Shown here one piece after another: positions 18,267 to 27,816 of a DNA stretch of 64,000 nucleotides (the first letter of the stretch is position 1; every line of letters begins with the position of its first letter). The DNA lies in NCBI RefSeq assembly GCF_031312535.1, contig NZ_CP133594.1:620001-684000 (forward strand). The letters are read 5' to 3'. Source of the DNA: Methanolobus mangrovi (GTDB lineage Archaea; Halobacteriota; Methanosarcinia; Methanosarcinales; Methanosarcinaceae). The position numbers and the translations under genes were made by a program. The notes under the pieces were generated by a model that made no database searches, had not been told where the DNA came from, and saw nothing but the letters and a program-made list of their open reading frames with translations.

Positions 18267-18268
18267 AC

Positions 18269-18382
18269 ATGACAGAATACCACGTTAATTACAATTCGTA
18301 CAGCTTCGGGACATTGCTCCTCTCCCTTATGATTGCTCTGTTGACATATTACTCATTCCTTAGTTACCACGGTGTAGTTTAA
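18269..18382 (+). CDS. 37-residue single-helix membrane peptide
   Basis: A short frame of 37 residues, starting MTEYHVNYNSYSFGT and continuing into one hydrophobic helix, LLLSLMIALLTYYSFL, then SYHGVV. It is not a recognised family. Support comes from context rather than length: a TATA box and two palindromic operator-like sites lie directly upstream, and a 10-bp stem terminator lies 60 bp downstream, so it forms a complete independent transcription unit. The ATG would be almost leaderless. Small membrane peptides of this size often modulate transporters; that role is speculation here. Confidence 0.6.
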   Translation: MTEYHVNYNSYSFGTLLLSLMIALLTYYSFLSYHGVV

Positions 18383-18444
18383 GCTTTTAATGTGTACCAC
18401 ACAAATATACAATTGGGTCTAAGTGGGGTTTAGTGTGGAAAAGG

Positions 18445-18480
18445 GCAAATGGATAATCCATCATCCATTTGCTTTCTTTT
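18445..18480 (+). terminator. Hairpin terminator of small-peptide unit
   Basis: GCAAATGGAT at 18445-18454 pairs perfectly with ATCCATTTGC at 18463-18472 around an eight-base loop, followed by TTTCTTTT. It closes the unit beginning at 18269. Confidence 0.75.
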
Positions 18481-18576
18481 CGGATGTGTGGCAGTTTTCT
18501 TCAAGTTGTTCTTATATTCTGTTTTTTAGATATGTGATTTTTAACATTTCACCTTTTAGTTGTCTCATTTCCATCT

Positions 18577-19245
18577 ATGATCTTTGATATAAAACGAATG
18601 ATGTGTTCAAACGCCTTCAAAAATGGAGTAAAATTGGATTTAAATCTTGACCCTAGCATGAATGTGATCTATGCGGATAAATCCAAGATAAAAGTAATAC
18701 TGCATCATTTGATAAGCAATGGTATTAAATTCACACCATCAGGCGGCAATGTTTTAGTGTCCGTCACAAAAAATAATGATGAAGAGCTACACATTGTAAT
18801 TCGGGATAACGGCATCGGTATATCAGAAGAGGACCAACAGAGATTTTAAAATGCTTTTGTGCAACTCGATGTTTCTCTCAATCGAAAATTTGCCGGCACA
18901 GGTCTTGGATTAACCATAGTGAAAAAGTTTGTCGAGGTCCAGGGTGGTTCTATATGTCTTGAAAGCACACTTGGCATAGGGAGTACATTTGAGGTAACAA
19001 TACCTTTAATGTGTCCGGATTATACCTATGCTTCTAGCAGTGCTTGTAACACAGAACCGTTTTTAGAATTATTCGAAAAATCCAGCTCAAAGTATCTCAT
19101 CATCCACTATCTCAACATCAAGCACATCCAGGGATATCTCTTCTCCGCTTCCGTTGAAGCATTTCCAGTTTTCAGGTCCGAAGGGATGTCCAACTATAAT
19201 ATGATGGTTTCCTGTTTTACTGAAAAGTCTCAGGTCTGCTTTTGA
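18577..19245 (+). pseudogene. Truncated histidine kinase with in-frame TAA
   Basis: The frame encodes only a HATPase domain: the N box is HHLISNGIKFTPSGG, the G1 box RDNGIGI. A TAA stop at 18847-18849 interrupts it, and the same frame then continues with NAFVQLDVSLNRKF, GTGLGLTIVKKFVEV and GSTFEVTIPL to about 19010. The sensor region and HisKA phospho-acceptor are absent. Beyond 19010 the frame has no kinase similarity and runs antisense into the JAMM gene until TGA at 19243. Because the interrupting codon is TAA rather than TAG, pyrrolysine insertion does not explain it. It is a decayed kinase fragment. Confidence 0.82.
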
Positions 19246-19488
19246 AGGTCGTATAATAGAACTGGGGTGGCTGTGTACTGACCCGACTGCTGATATATTT
19301 GGCATCATGAAAAGCTTGAGGACTGCATTTACCTCACTGGATTCGGTGCCAGGAAGAATGAGAATATCTGTTATGATTCCATCTTTCGTCTGCAAAAGAC
19401 CTGCAAATTCATTTGGGTATGTGGATTTGCTTACTTCAAGTATAAAATCAAGTGTTTCTCTTGCAATACCTTTTACTCCTGCACTCAT
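19087..19488 (-). CDS. JAMM/MPN-domain metalloprotein (Mov34-like)
   Basis: A 133-residue single-domain JAB/MPN protein, the archaeal relative of deubiquitinating isopeptidases. The zinc site is complete: an upstream Glu in PNEFAGLL, then SVHSHPSSIIRPSKADL, matching the H-x-H-P-x(n)-S-x(2)-D spacing. Archaeal homologues can cleave small ubiquitin-like modifiers (SAMPs) or sulfur-carrier proteins; no such partner gene is nearby, so the substrate is uncertain. ATG 19488 is used; no strong ribosome site is seen. Divergent from malic enzyme, with 100 bp between them. The broken kinase frame overlaps its 3' end antisense. Confidence 0.87.
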   Translation of the reverse strand: MSAGVKGIARETLDFILEVSKSTYPNEFAGLLQTKDGIITDILILPGTESSEVNAVLKLFMMPNISAVGSVHSHPSSIIRPSKADLRLFSKTGNHHIIVGHPFGPENWKCFNGSGEEISLDVLDVEIVDDEIL

Positions 19489-19589
19489 ACTATAATCTTA
19501 GTCTATGCGAACATATAACTTTTTTGAAGACATTCCCTATTTAAATATGTTAATAATATTTGAATGGTAATATTAGGGGAGTGAGTGAA

Positions 19590-20822
19590 ATGGATGCAGA
19601 TTTAAAAGCCTCAATGTGTAAGGAAAGTGACAACAGTCTGGGAGAGCGGTCATTAGAACTGCATGAAAGTGCCGGTGGAGTGATTGGCATAAGTGGAAAG
19701 GTTCCACTCAATAATATAGAGGATCTGAGTCTTGCTTATACTCCCGGAGTTGCAGAACCATGCAAAAAAATAGCAGCGAATATGGATGATGTTTACAGAT
19801 ACACCATGAAAAAGAACTCTGTAGCAGTAATTACAGATGGGTCTGCTGTCCTTGGTCTTGGGAACATTGGTGCATATGCTGCTTTACCTGTAATGGAAGG
19901 TAAAGCCCTGATATTCAAAGAGCTCGCAGGCATAGATGCATTTCCTGTTTGTCTTGACACAACAGATACTGAAGAGATAATCAGGACAGTTAAACACATA
20001 GCACCTGCATTTGGTGGCATCAATCTGGAAGACATCAGTGCTCCCCGTTGTTTTGAGATAGAGGAAAGGTTGCGTAAGGAACTTCCTATACCTGTGTTCC
20101 ACGATGACCAGCACGGAACGGCAGTCGTGGCCATCGCAGGTCTTATCAATGCTTTGAAGATTGTTGGAAAACAAATGGATAATATAAGTGTAGTTATATC
20201 GGGAGCCGGAGCTGCAGGTAAAGCAATAGCTCTCAAACTGATGTACGCTGGTGTCAGTGCTGAAAGGCTCATTGTATGTGACAGTCGCGGAACGATTTAC
20301 AAAGAACGCAAAGAAGGTATGAACCCCGAAAAAGAAGAGATTGCAAACCTGACAAATAAGCAAAATATGACAGGAACGCTGGCAGATGCGCTGGTTGGTG
20401 CCGATGTATTCATAGGTGTTTCAGCACCTGGGATAGTAAGTAGCGAAATGGTTTCATTCATGGCCCATGATGCAATTTTATTTGCAATGGCCAATCCCAT
20501 TCCGGAGATAATGCCCAATATTGCTAAAAATGCAGGTGCAAGAGTGGTTGCAACAGGTCGTTCGGATTGTCCAAACCAGATAAACAACTGCCTTGGTTTT
20601 CCCGGCATATTCCGCGGAGCTCTGGATACACGTGCCAGCGATATAACTCTGGAAATGGAAATGGCAGCGGTGTTTGCACTTGCAGGCATCGTTACAGATG
20701 ATGAGCTCAATGAAAATTACATAATTCCGGGTCCGCTTGACAAAAGAGTTGTAGAAGCTGTAGCATCCGCAGTTGCAGAAGCAGCAGTCAGAAGTGGTGT
20801 GGCAAAGATCAATTTGCGTTGA
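19590..20822 (+). CDS. Malic enzyme, NAD(P)-dependent
   Basis: Oxidatively decarboxylates malate to pyruvate and CO2 with reduction of NAD(P). The 410-residue size matches short prokaryotic malic enzymes. Visible motifs: LAYTPGVAEPCKKI near the N-terminus with the catalytic Tyr, the metal/catalytic region VFHDDQHGTAVV, and the Rossmann motif ISGAGAAGKAIA. Late FPGIFRGALDTRA is also typical. ATG 19590 lies nine bases after GGGGAG; the frame is open to 19560. A TATA-like TATTTAAATATG lies about 50 bp upstream. In a methanogen it would link pyruvate with the partial citric acid pathway. It is monocistronic; the next gene converges on it. Confidence 0.93.
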   Translation: MDADLKASMCKESDNSLGERSLELHESAGGVIGISGKVPLNNIEDLSLAYTPGVAEPCKKIAANMDDVYRYTMKKNSVAVITDGSAVLGLGNIGAYAALPVMEGKALIFKELAGIDAFPVCLDTTDTEEIIRTVKHIAPAFGGINLEDISAPRCFEIEERLRKELPIPVFHDDQHGTAVVAIAGLINALKIVGKQMDNISVVISGAGAAGKAIALKLMYAGVSAERLIVCDSRGTIYKERKEGMNPEKEEIANLTNKQNMTGTLADALVGADVFIGVSAPGIVSSEMVSFMAHDAILFAMANPIPEIMPNIAKNAGARVVATGRSDCPNQINNCLGFPGIFRGALDTRASDITLEMEMAAVFALAGIVTDDELNENYIIPGPLDKRVVEAVASAVAEAAVRSGVAKINLR

Positions 20823-20833
20823 TAAAAATGCTA

Positions 20834-22303
20834 TTATATCAGCAAAAGGTAGAGTGCTCCTGATATAATGGCACCTGCAAAGGTCGCTACAAAATTAACA
20901 CCGCTGTTTGAAAGTAGTCCCCTTTTTTGTAGGGTTGCACCAAGCAGACTATCAACATTCGTTCCCAAAAAGCCGCCTGCGGTAGTAACAGCCAGGGCAA
21001 GGAACACATGATCAACTCTTCCGAAGAGGATAGGAAGCAATCCTATAACCATTGAACCCAGAAGTGCTGCGAGTTCACCGAGAATTGATACTGCTCCGTC
21101 AACTCCTGTTTGTGTGGGCTTCAGGGTTGTTATCATTATTGGTTGTGAGTGTGCAGTCGTTCCTATCTCACTTGCCAGCGTGTCGCCGGTTGCTGTGGCC
21201 ACAGTGCCAAGATAGGCAAAGATTATCAGTTCTGCATGTTGCGGATATATTCCATAGCAAATCGCAAGTATGAGGGCTGCTGTACTGTTACTGAAAACAT
21301 TCTCATAACTTCGGACTCCGCCCTTTGATTGTGCAAGACCGATGGATTCCTTATATTTGTATTTGAATTTGGTAAAGGCTCCTCCCAGAATAAAGAAAGT
21401 AAGCAGGAGTATGAACCAAAAGAGTTCGCTGAATACGATAATTAGCACACCAAGCAGGGCTGCACTGAAAAGTGCTGAAAGGTCAGCTATTTTAGTCCTA
21501 TAGGCCAGATAGCCCAGGACCAATGAAAAGATAAGTGCAATGAACATCTGTTGTGCCGGTACTGAGTATCCGAAAGAACTGAACAGCCACATAGACATCC
21601 CCGAACCCAGTGGAACAGAAATGTTGTTATCGATACGTGTGGGTATTGATTCAAAAAGGGCACCTGTTATGGAACCAATGACAGCCAGGAAGAATAGCAT
21701 ATTTGAACTAACGTCTGATTCCTGCCAGTACAAAAACCATGTTCCTGCAATGTATGCTGTTATTATTCCCACGCCAAGAAGCACAATACTTGATGGTAAT
21801 ATATGGGATTCATGTCCATCAATGTTTTTAGGCTCATAGCGAAGAGATTGCAGTTTCTTTCTGTGGCGTATAAATTTTGCAGCACTGGTACCGAAGGTAG
21901 ATATGGCGATGGCACCTGCAATCACATATAATGGAAACCGATATGATGTGAAATCCAGTAGTGAACTTATCAGCATTAAGATAAATACTGCAATAGCCAG
22001 ATTCTTTGCACTCTTTAGTCCCTCATTGATATTGCCAGTTAGCATTTCTCTGGAACCGGGGAGTGGTTTTTTGTAAAGGTATCTATTGATCGGTGAATCT
22101 TCAGGAAGAAATGTCAGTCCCATTATGACAAAGAAGCTCAGTAATAATAATATCTCAGCTCCGATAAAAGGAAAAAGCAGCACCAGAAGGCCAAAGGCAG
22201 CATGAAGTAACTGCCTTCGGTATTCATGCTCCATTTTTTCAAACAATCCTAGAATGCTTTCCATGTTAATCGATTGTGTTTTGCTGATATGGTAGGATAC
22301 CAT
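20834..22303 (-). CDS. DUF92 integral membrane protein (VTE6/TMEM19-like)
   Basis: A polytopic membrane protein of 489 residues (ATG 22303; ATG 22264 is also possible). The N-terminal part begins EYRRQLLHAAFG, reminiscent of dolichol-kinase-like CTP-dependent lipid kinases, and the C-terminal part is DUF92, with GDTLASEIG and the closing GGFLGTNVDSLLGATLQ motif. In plants the DUF92 protein VTE6 is a phytyl-phosphate kinase. An archaeal role in salvage of isoprenoid alcohols from ether lipids is attractive but only inferred. The combination of both parts in one chain is common in archaeal members. Converges with malic enzyme with an 11-bp gap. Confidence 0.75.
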   Translation of the reverse strand: MVSYHISKTQSINMESILGLFEKMEHEYRRQLLHAAFGLLVLLFPFIGAEILLLLSFFVIMGLTFLPEDSPINRYLYKKPLPGSREMLTGNINEGLKSAKNLAIAVFILMLISSLLDFTSYRFPLYVIAGAIAISTFGTSAAKFIRHRKKLQSLRYEPKNIDGHESHILPSSIVLLGVGIITAYIAGTWFLYWQESDVSSNMLFFLAVIGSITGALFESIPTRIDNNISVPLGSGMSMWLFSSFGYSVPAQQMFIALIFSLVLGYLAYRTKIADLSALFSAALLGVLIIVFSELFWFILLLTFFILGGAFTKFKYKYKESIGLAQSKGGVRSYENVFSNSTAALILAICYGIYPQHAELIIFAYLGTVATATGDTLASEIGTTAHSQPIMITTLKPTQTGVDGAVSILGELAALLGSMVIGLLPILFGRVDHVFLALAVTTAGGFLGTNVDSLLGATLQKRGLLSNSGVNFVATFAGAIISGALYLLLI

Positions 22304-22413
22304 TAAAGTATATATTGATAATGATAAATGTAGTATTGTGTTATTAATATATTTGCTTTAATAAAATCTCATCTGTTTTTGTTTTTCTCTGGAAAAACCA
22401 CTACTTTTAAGCC

Positions 22414-22450
22414 ATGCTATGTCTACGCATAGCATTATTTATACAAATAT
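22414..22450 (+). promoter_or_regulatory. Palindrome beside TATA box of XRE-cupin operon
   Basis: ATGCTATG at 22414-22421 and CATAGCAT at 22428-22435 form a perfect inverted repeat with six bases between. It abuts a TATA-like TTATTTATACAAAT. Transcription starting near 22470 would leave a leader of about 130 nt before the regulator gene. The site fits an operator for the XRE-cupin protein itself. The surrounding 22304-22602 gap holds nothing else recognised, apart from GATAATGATAA at about 22318 near the DUF92 start. Confidence 0.55.
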
Positions 22451-22602
22451 CTTCAAATAATAGTAACTCTTAAAATCACAGGCCTATCTGGTAAAGACTC
22501 GGGGAGAAGAACCCGTTCTGAGAAATGTTTTGCTTTTTGCTTTTGGCAAGGTGTGAAAATTCTCTTGTTGTATCCATATGATTACTTTATGAAGGTATTT
22601 CT

Positions 22603-23157
22603 ATGCAGGAAAAGATCAAAGAAATTGCAGCTCGTGTAAAGGAATTACGTGATATTTCAGATATTTCCGTTAAGGAGATGGCTGAAAAGCTAACATTACC
22701 TGTTGACACATATACTCGGTATGAGAATGGAGAGGAGGACATGCCTGCAAGCATTCTCCTTGAGATCGCCCAGAATCTCAATGTTGACATGTCCGTGCTA
22801 CTTACAGGTGAAGTACCAAGAATGCATGTGTTCTCTGTTACCAGAAAAGACAAGGGTATCAGTGCTGAACGCCGTAAGGACTACAAGTACCAGAACATTG
22901 CTGCTAACTTTGCTCACAAGAAAGCTGAGCCTTTTGTTGTGAGAGTTGATCCAAAACCTGAAGGCACCCCAGTATCCATGAATTCTCACCCCGGGCAGGA
23001 ATTCGATTATGTCCTTGAAGGAACCCTAAAAGTAACTATTCACAATAATGAGATAGTCCTTGAAGAAGGAGATTCCATTTTCTTTGATTCTAATTATGCA
23101 CACGGAATGCAGGCAATGGGCGGAAAACCCGCGAAATTCCTGGCCGTTATTTTATGA
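22603..23157 (+). CDS. XRE-family regulator with C-terminal cupin domain
   Basis: Transcription regulator of 184 residues. Residues 1-65 form a helix-turn-helix of the Cro/C1 type ([23 protein letters not shown]), and residues 110-184 a cupin with [14 protein letters not shown] and [15 protein letters not shown], the latter carrying the usual metal or ligand-binding positions. Such proteins sense small metabolites and repress or activate adjacent genes. It starts seven bases after GAAGGT and is separated by only nine bases from the acyl-CoA synthetase, so it heads that operon. A paralogue at 34179-34757 heads a second CoA-ligase operon. Probable ligand: the acid or acyl-CoA handled by the operon (inference). 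Confidence 0.87.
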   Translation: MQEKIKEIAARVKELRDISDISVKEMAEKLTLPVDTYTRYENGEEDMPASILLEIAQNLNVDMSVLLTGEVPRMHVFSVTRKDKGISAERRKDYKYQNIAANFAHKKAEPFVVRVDPKPEGTPVSMNSHPGQEFDYVLEGTLKVTIHNNEIVLEEGDSIFFDSNYAHGMQAMGGKPAKFLAVIL

Positions 23158-23166
23158 GGAGGCAGT

Positions 23167-24843
23167 ATGACTTCATTACTTGACAGATATATTTCACGTG
23201 TTGAATATGATTCCTACGAGGATTTTAAGGAAAACTTCAAAATAAACGTTCCTGATAATTTTAACTTCGCCTATGAAGTGGTCGATGTTTACGCAGCGCA
23301 GCAGCCTGGTAAGAAGGCTCTTGTCTGGTGTGATGACAACGGCAGTGAACAGATATTCACTTTCAAGGACCTTGAGTATTATAGTAATAAGACTGCCAGC
23401 ATGCTGAAAAGCATGGGAGTCAAGAAAGGCGATAATGTAATGCTCATGCTCAAGAGCCGCTATGAGTTCTGGTTCTGTCTGCTGGCACTTCATAGAATAG
23501 GTGCTATTGCAGTTCCTGCAACTCACATGCTTACGAAGAAGGACATTGTTTACAGAGTAGAGCGTGCCGTTATCAACACCGTCATTTGCGCACCTGACGA
23601 AGGTATTCTTAATTATGTGGATGAAGCTTACGATGAGATAAGCAGCATACTGAAGAACCGGCTGGTTATCGAAATGGAAAGAACCGGCTGGCTAGATTTC
23701 ACCGTTGAGATGGAAAAGGCTTCAGAGAACTTTGCCCGTCCAACCGGTGAAGAAGCAACTACCAATAATGATATCCTGCTGAATTACTTCTCATCAGGAA
23801 CCACAGGTTTCCCGAAGATGGTGCAGCACAACTTTATCTATCCGCTTGCACACATTATCACTGCAAAGTACTGGCAGAATGTCACGGATGAAGGTCTTCA
23901 CTACACAGTTGCTGATTCCGGCTGGGCAAAATGCGTATGGGGTAAGATATACGGCCAGTGGATAGCAGGCAGTGCTGTCTTTGTATATGATTATGAAAGA
24001 TTCAGTGCTGACAGGATGCTTGAGAACGCAATCAAGTACGGTGTAACCACATTCTGTGCTCCGCCAACCATATACAGGTTCCTTATCAGGGAAGACCTGA
24101 GTAACTATGATTTCAGCTGTCTCAAGTATTGTGTAACAGCAGGTGAACCGCTGAATCCTGAAGTATATGAACAGTTCTACCGCATAACAGGAATGAAGCT
24201 CATGGAAGGTTTTGGACAGACAGAGACAGTCGTTTCCGTTGCAACTTACCCATGGCTCGAACCAAAACCAGGCTCTATGGGCAAACCTTCTCCTGAATAT
24301 GATATCCTTCTCCTCAATGGCGAAGGCAAACCCTGTGAAGCCGGTGAAGAAGGCGAGATCGTCATAGACACAAGTTTTGGAAACCCACCGGGAATATTTA
24401 CAGGATACCGCTCTGATGAGCAGATGACATCAAGGGTCTGGTATGACGGATATTACCACACAGGCGATATGGCATGGAAAGATGAGGATGGTTATTTCTG
24501 GTTCGTCGGCAGGGCTGATGATATCATTAAGACCTCCGGTTACCGTGTCGGTCCTTTTGAAGTGGAGAGTGCTCTTATAGAACACCCTGCTGTACTTGAA
24601 TGTGCTATCACAGGTGTTCCTGATCCAGTAAGAGGACAGGTTATCAAAGCAACAATTGTACTTACAAAGGATTACACTGCAAGTGATGAACTGAAGAAAG
24701 AGCTTCAGGACCACGTAAAGAAGGTCACTGCACCTTACAAGTATCCACGTGTTGTCGAGTTCGTACCTGAACTTCCAAAGACCATCAGTGGAAAGATCAG
24801 ACGTGTGGAAATACGTGACCATGATAAGGAAAGTTCACAGTAA
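23167..24843 (+). CDS. Acyl-CoA synthetase, MacS-like (AMP-forming)
   Basis: ATP-dependent acid:CoA ligase of the acetyl/medium-chain class, 558 residues. The phosphate-binding loop is [16 protein letters not shown], the adenine motif [11 protein letters not shown], the hinge [15 protein letters not shown], and the C-terminal catalytic Lys occurs in [10 protein letters not shown]. It resembles the methanosarcinal medium-chain or 2-methylbutyryl-type synthetases more than true acetyl-CoA synthetases (the N-terminus is short). GAGGAGGC precedes ATG 23167. Position directly after the regulator and before the 2-oxoacid oxidoreductase suggests a shared pathway for branched-chain or aryl acids: acyl-CoA made here could be reductively carboxylated by the oxidoreductase, or made by it and hydrolysed. 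Direction is inference. Confidence 0.88.
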   Translation: MTSLLDRYISRVEYDSYEDFKENFKINVPDNFNFAYEVVDVYAAQQPGKKALVWCDDNGSEQIFTFKDLEYYSNKTASMLKSMGVKKGDNVMLMLKSRYEFWFCLLALHRIGAIAVPATHMLTKKDIVYRVERAVINTVICAPDEGILNYVDEAYDEISSILKNRLVIEMERTGWLDFTVEMEKASENFARPTGEEATTNNDILLNYFSSGTTGFPKMVQHNFIYPLAHIITAKYWQNVTDEGLHYTVADSGWAKCVWGKIYGQWIAGSAVFVYDYERFSADRMLENAIKYGVTTFCAPPTIYRFLIREDLSNYDFSCLKYCVTAGEPLNPEVYEQFYRITGMKLMEGFGQTETVVSVATYPWLEPKPGSMGKPSPEYDILLLNGEGKPCEAGEEGEIVIDTSFGNPPGIFTGYRSDEQMTSRVWYDGYYHTGDMAWKDEDGYFWFVGRADDIIKTSGYRVGPFEVESALIEHPAVLECAITGVPDPVRGQVIKATIVLTKDYTASDELKKELQDHVKKVTAPYKYPRVVEFVPELPKTISGKIRRVEIRDHDKESSQ

Positions 24844-24967
24844 CTTTCCATTTTACATGTTTGATATTTAGTCCCCGAACCATAAAGTAAATAGATGCTT
24901 ATTGCCTCTATGGACTATTCCTGTTTCCGGGATATTATTTTTATCGAGTAAAATGAGGCATTATATT

Positions 24968-25201
24968 ATGTCAGGCAAGAAAGAACCGTACCCGGTTATC
25001 AATATCATTGAGTGTAAAGCCTGCGGACGTTGCATTGTAGCATGTCCGAAAAGTGTCCTGAAAATGAGCGATAAGCTCAACGAGAGAGGATACTACTATG
25101 TAGAATATGCAGGCGAAGGCTGTACAGGTTGTGCCAATTGCTACTATACCTGTCCTGAGCCGCTTGCTATAGAGATACACATTCCGCTTAAGGAAGAATG
25201 A
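24968..25201 (+). CDS. 2-oxoacid:ferredoxin oxidoreductase, ferredoxin-like subunit
   Basis: Small 77-residue iron-sulfur protein with two 4Fe-4S binding motifs, [12 protein letters not shown] and [12 protein letters not shown], joined by a 30-residue linker. It is the delta-type electron-transfer subunit of the adjacent oxidoreductase. ATG 24968 is chosen because GAGG lies nine bases before it; the frame extends to 24902 without supporting features. It is 17 bases before the alpha subunit and therefore in the same operon. Confidence 0.9.
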   Translation: MSGKKEPYPVINIIECKACGRCIVACPKSVLKMSDKLNERGYYYVEYAGEGCTGCANCYYTCPEPLAIEIHIPLKEE

Positions 25202-25218
25202 GCTTAAGGTGAGAACAC

Positions 25219-26280
25219 ATGGCAACACAATTAGTAAAAGGCAACACAGCGGCTGTCATTGGCGCATTATACGCTGGTTGTGACTGTTATTTCGGTTATC
25301 CTATCACTCCTGCAAGTGAGATATTGCAGGAGGCTTCCAAATATTTCCCTATGCTGGGAAGGAAATTCGTACAGGCAGAATCAGAAGAGGCTGCCATCAA
25401 CATGGTCTACGGAGCAGCATCCACCGGCCACAGGGTCATGACTGCATCTTCCGGTCCAGGTATCAGTCTTAAACAGGAAGGGGTTTCATACCTTGCAGGT
25501 GCTGAGCTTCCCTGTGTAATAGTCGATATTATGAGAGCAGGTCCGGGACTTGGAAACATCGGTCCTGAGCAGGGCGACTACAATCAGGTAGTAAAAGGCG
25601 GAGGACACGGTAATTACAAGAACATAGTACTGGCTCCTAACTCCGTTCAGGAAATGTGCGACATGGTCATCAAAGGCTTTGAACTTGCTTTCAAGTACCG
25701 AACTCCTGTTTATGTACTGGCTGACGGAGTACTTGGTCAGATGGTCGAGTCCCTGCAGTTCCCGGAAGTTTCAGTTAAACCGGAAATAGATACCTCATGG
25801 GCTGTAAGTGGAACAGCAGATACCAGAGAGAACCTTGTTACATCCATATTCCTTGATTTCAATCAGCTTGAAGAATTCAACTATGAGATCCAGGAGAAAT
25901 ATGACACTATAAAAGAACAAGAGGTTGATTACGAGGATTACATGACAAAGGATGCATCTATCATCCTTGTATCGTACGGAATCAGCAGCCGTATATGCAG
26001 GTCAGCTGTGGACCAGGCAAGAAAAGAAGGTATCAATGTCGGTCTTTTCAGGCCAAAGACACTCTTCCCGTTCCCTGAAAAAGAATTGAAGGAAATTGCT
26101 GATTCAAGAGAATGCACATTCGTCTCTGTTGAGATGAGCAATGGTCAGATGCTTGATGATGTCAGGCTTGCCATCCAGTGCAGCAGACCGGTAGAACTTG
26201 TTTACCGTCTTGGCGGTAATCTGATAACCATGGACCAGGTGCTGGAATGTGTAAGGAAGATTGCTGCAAGGGAGGAATAA
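25219..26280 (+). CDS. 2-oxoacid:ferredoxin oxidoreductase, alpha subunit
   Basis: Pyrimidine-binding and transketolase C-domain subunit of a thiamine-diphosphate enzyme that oxidatively decarboxylates 2-oxoacids to acyl-CoA with ferredoxin reduction. The 353 residues include [16 protein letters not shown], where the TPA motif contacts substrate, [15 protein letters not shown] with the catalytic Glu, and [20 protein letters not shown]. The size and motif pattern fit the VOR/KOR type alpha subunits. AAGGTGAG lies a few bases before ATG 25219. Whether it acts on 2-oxoisovalerate, 2-oxoglutarate or other acids cannot be settled; the synthetase next door favours a branched-chain acid. Confidence 0.92.
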   Translation: MATQLVKGNTAAVIGALYAGCDCYFGYPITPASEILQEASKYFPMLGRKFVQAESEEAAINMVYGAASTGHRVMTASSGPGISLKQEGVSYLAGAELPCVIVDIMRAGPGLGNIGPEQGDYNQVVKGGGHGNYKNIVLAPNSVQEMCDMVIKGFELAFKYRTPVYVLADGVLGQMVESLQFPEVSVKPEIDTSWAVSGTADTRENLVTSIFLDFNQLEEFNYEIQEKYDTIKEQEVDYEDYMTKDASIILVSYGISSRICRSAVDQARKEGINVGLFRPKTLFPFPEKELKEIADSRECTFVSVEMSNGQMLDDVRLAIQCSRPVELVYRLGGNLITMDQVLECVRKIAAREE

Positions 26281-26282
26281 AG

Positions 26283-27704
26283 ATGGCAGAGAAAATAATA
26301 AAAAACTCAGGTCTGTATCCTGAATTCTCCCGTAAGGGAGGCGCTGCATCTACTGCCACTCACTACTGTCCGGGATGTGGACACGGTGTCATCCACAAGC
26401 TTATTGGTGAAGCAATGTCCGATATGGAGATACAGGACCGCAGTATCATGATAAGTCCCGTAGGCTGTGCTGTTTTCGCTTACTACTACTTTGACTGTGG
26501 AAATCTCCAGGTGGCACATGGTCGTGCTCCTGCTGTGGGAACCGGTGTTTCAAGAGCACAGGATGATGCGGTAGTTATTTCCTATCAGGGTGACGGTGAC
26601 CTTGCATCCATAGGTTTGAACGAGACTCTGCAGGCAGCGAACCGTGGTGAAAAGATGGCTGTTTTCTTCGTGAATAACACTGTTTACGGTATGACCGGTG
26701 GCCAGATGGCACCAACCACTCTCATCGGAGAGAAAACTGTCACCTGTCCGGATGGAAGGGACCCAAGGTTTGCAGGTTATCCACTGCACATGTGTGAACT
26801 TATCAACAACCTTAAAGCTCCTGTATTTATCGAACGAGTATCCATTTCAGATATATCCCATATCAGAAAGGCACGCAAAGCTATCCGTAAAGCTCTTGAG
26901 ATACAGCGCGATGGAAAAGGATATGCATTTGTGGAGATTCTTTCTACCTGTCCCACAAACCTGAGACAGAACTCAGAGCAGAGCACTAAATTCGTGAACG
27001 AGGAAATGGAGAAGGAATTCCCACTGGGTAATTTCAGGGATCTGTCTGATGAAACAGAACCACTTCACAGAGCAGATAGTGTTTTTGAGAAGCAGGCAAT
27101 CGACTCACTCTTCAATCTTGAGACCGAATCATCACTGGATGCGGTTCTTGATCCTTCACTCCCTGAAGTCCAGATAAAAGCAGCAGGATTTGGAGGTCAG
27201 GGTGTGCTTAGTATGGGTCTGACCCTTGCACACGCAGGCTGTGATGGACAGCGCTTTGTTTCATGGTATCCTTCATACGGTCCTGAACAAAGAGGTGGCA
27301 CATCCAATTGTTCTGTCGTAGTTTCAGGTGAATCTATTGGTTCTCCTGTGGTCTACACTCCTGATGTCCTTGTTGCAATGAACCGCCCATCACTGGAAAA
27401 GTTCGCTGCGGATGTTAAAGAAGGTGGCTACATACTCTACGATTCAACTATTGGTGAATGTGATATCCCCGAAGGTGTTACAGGAATAGCCATACCCGCA
27501 CTCAGGATCGCAGGAGATGCAGGTTCTGAAAAGGCTGCAAATACTGTCATGCTCGGAGTTATCATGGCTCTTGGAATAACAGGTCTTACTGAAGACAATT
27601 TCAAGGCAGCACTGACTGAAACCTTCTCCAAGAAGCCAAAGCTTATTCCGCTAAATCATGCGGTTCTTGAAGCAGCGGCCTCATGGGCAAGAGAGAATAT
27701 CTGA
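26283..27704 (+). CDS. 2-oxoacid:ferredoxin oxidoreductase, fused beta-gamma subunit
   Basis: Two subunits in one 473-residue chain. Residues about 1-270 are the thiamine-diphosphate-binding beta subunit: [12 protein letters not shown], then the [12 protein letters not shown] cofactor motif and [11 protein letters not shown]. Residues about 290-473 are the gamma subunit: [18 protein letters not shown] and [19 protein letters not shown]. In many VOR and KOR enzymes these are separate genes; the linker lies around residues 255-295. The start is ATG 26283 following GGAGG, two bases after the alpha stop. The gene closes the operon, which ends in a hairpin terminator at 27731. Confidence 0.92.
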   Translation: MAEKIIKNSGLYPEFSRKGGAASTATHYCPGCGHGVIHKLIGEAMSDMEIQDRSIMISPVGCAVFAYYYFDCGNLQVAHGRAPAVGTGVSRAQDDAVVISYQGDGDLASIGLNETLQAANRGEKMAVFFVNNTVYGMTGGQMAPTTLIGEKTVTCPDGRDPRFAGYPLHMCELINNLKAPVFIERVSISDISHIRKARKAIRKALEIQRDGKGYAFVEILSTCPTNLRQNSEQSTKFVNEEMEKEFPLGNFRDLSDETEPLHRADSVFEKQAIDSLFNLETESSLDAVLDPSLPEVQIKAAGFGGQGVLSMGLTLAHAGCDGQRFVSWYPSYGPEQRGGTSNCSVVVSGESIGSPVVYTPDVLVAMNRPSLEKFAADVKEGGYILYDSTIGECDIPEGVTGIAIPALRIAGDAGSEKAANTVMLGVIMALGITGLTEDNFKAALTETFSKKPKLIPLNHAVLEAAASWARENI

Positions 27705-27730
27705 ATCCGACATTTATTTTAATTAACCGC

Positions 27731-27764
27731 TACAGGCTTTATGCCTGTAATATTTCTTTTTTTG
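27731..27764 (+). terminator. Hairpin terminator of oxidoreductase operon
   Basis: TACAGGC at 27731-27737 pairs with GCCTGTA at 27743-27749 around a five-base loop; a T-rich tract follows at 27751-27764. It closes the operon that begins with the XRE-cupin gene. Confidence 0.75.
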
Positions 27765-27816
27765 AAGATAGATTTTAATAATTGTAAGTTTTTATTCTAA
27801 TATGGGAGCGGCAAAA

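Noticed and set aside
18847-18849. Recoded stop codon (pyrrolysine) in kinase fragment
   Set aside because: The codon is TAA, not TAG, and the gene lacks its HisKA domain, so decay explains it better.
22304-22602. Riboswitch in the long leader of the XRE-cupin operon
   Set aside because: Apart from the palindrome at the promoter no conserved riboswitch pattern was recognised.
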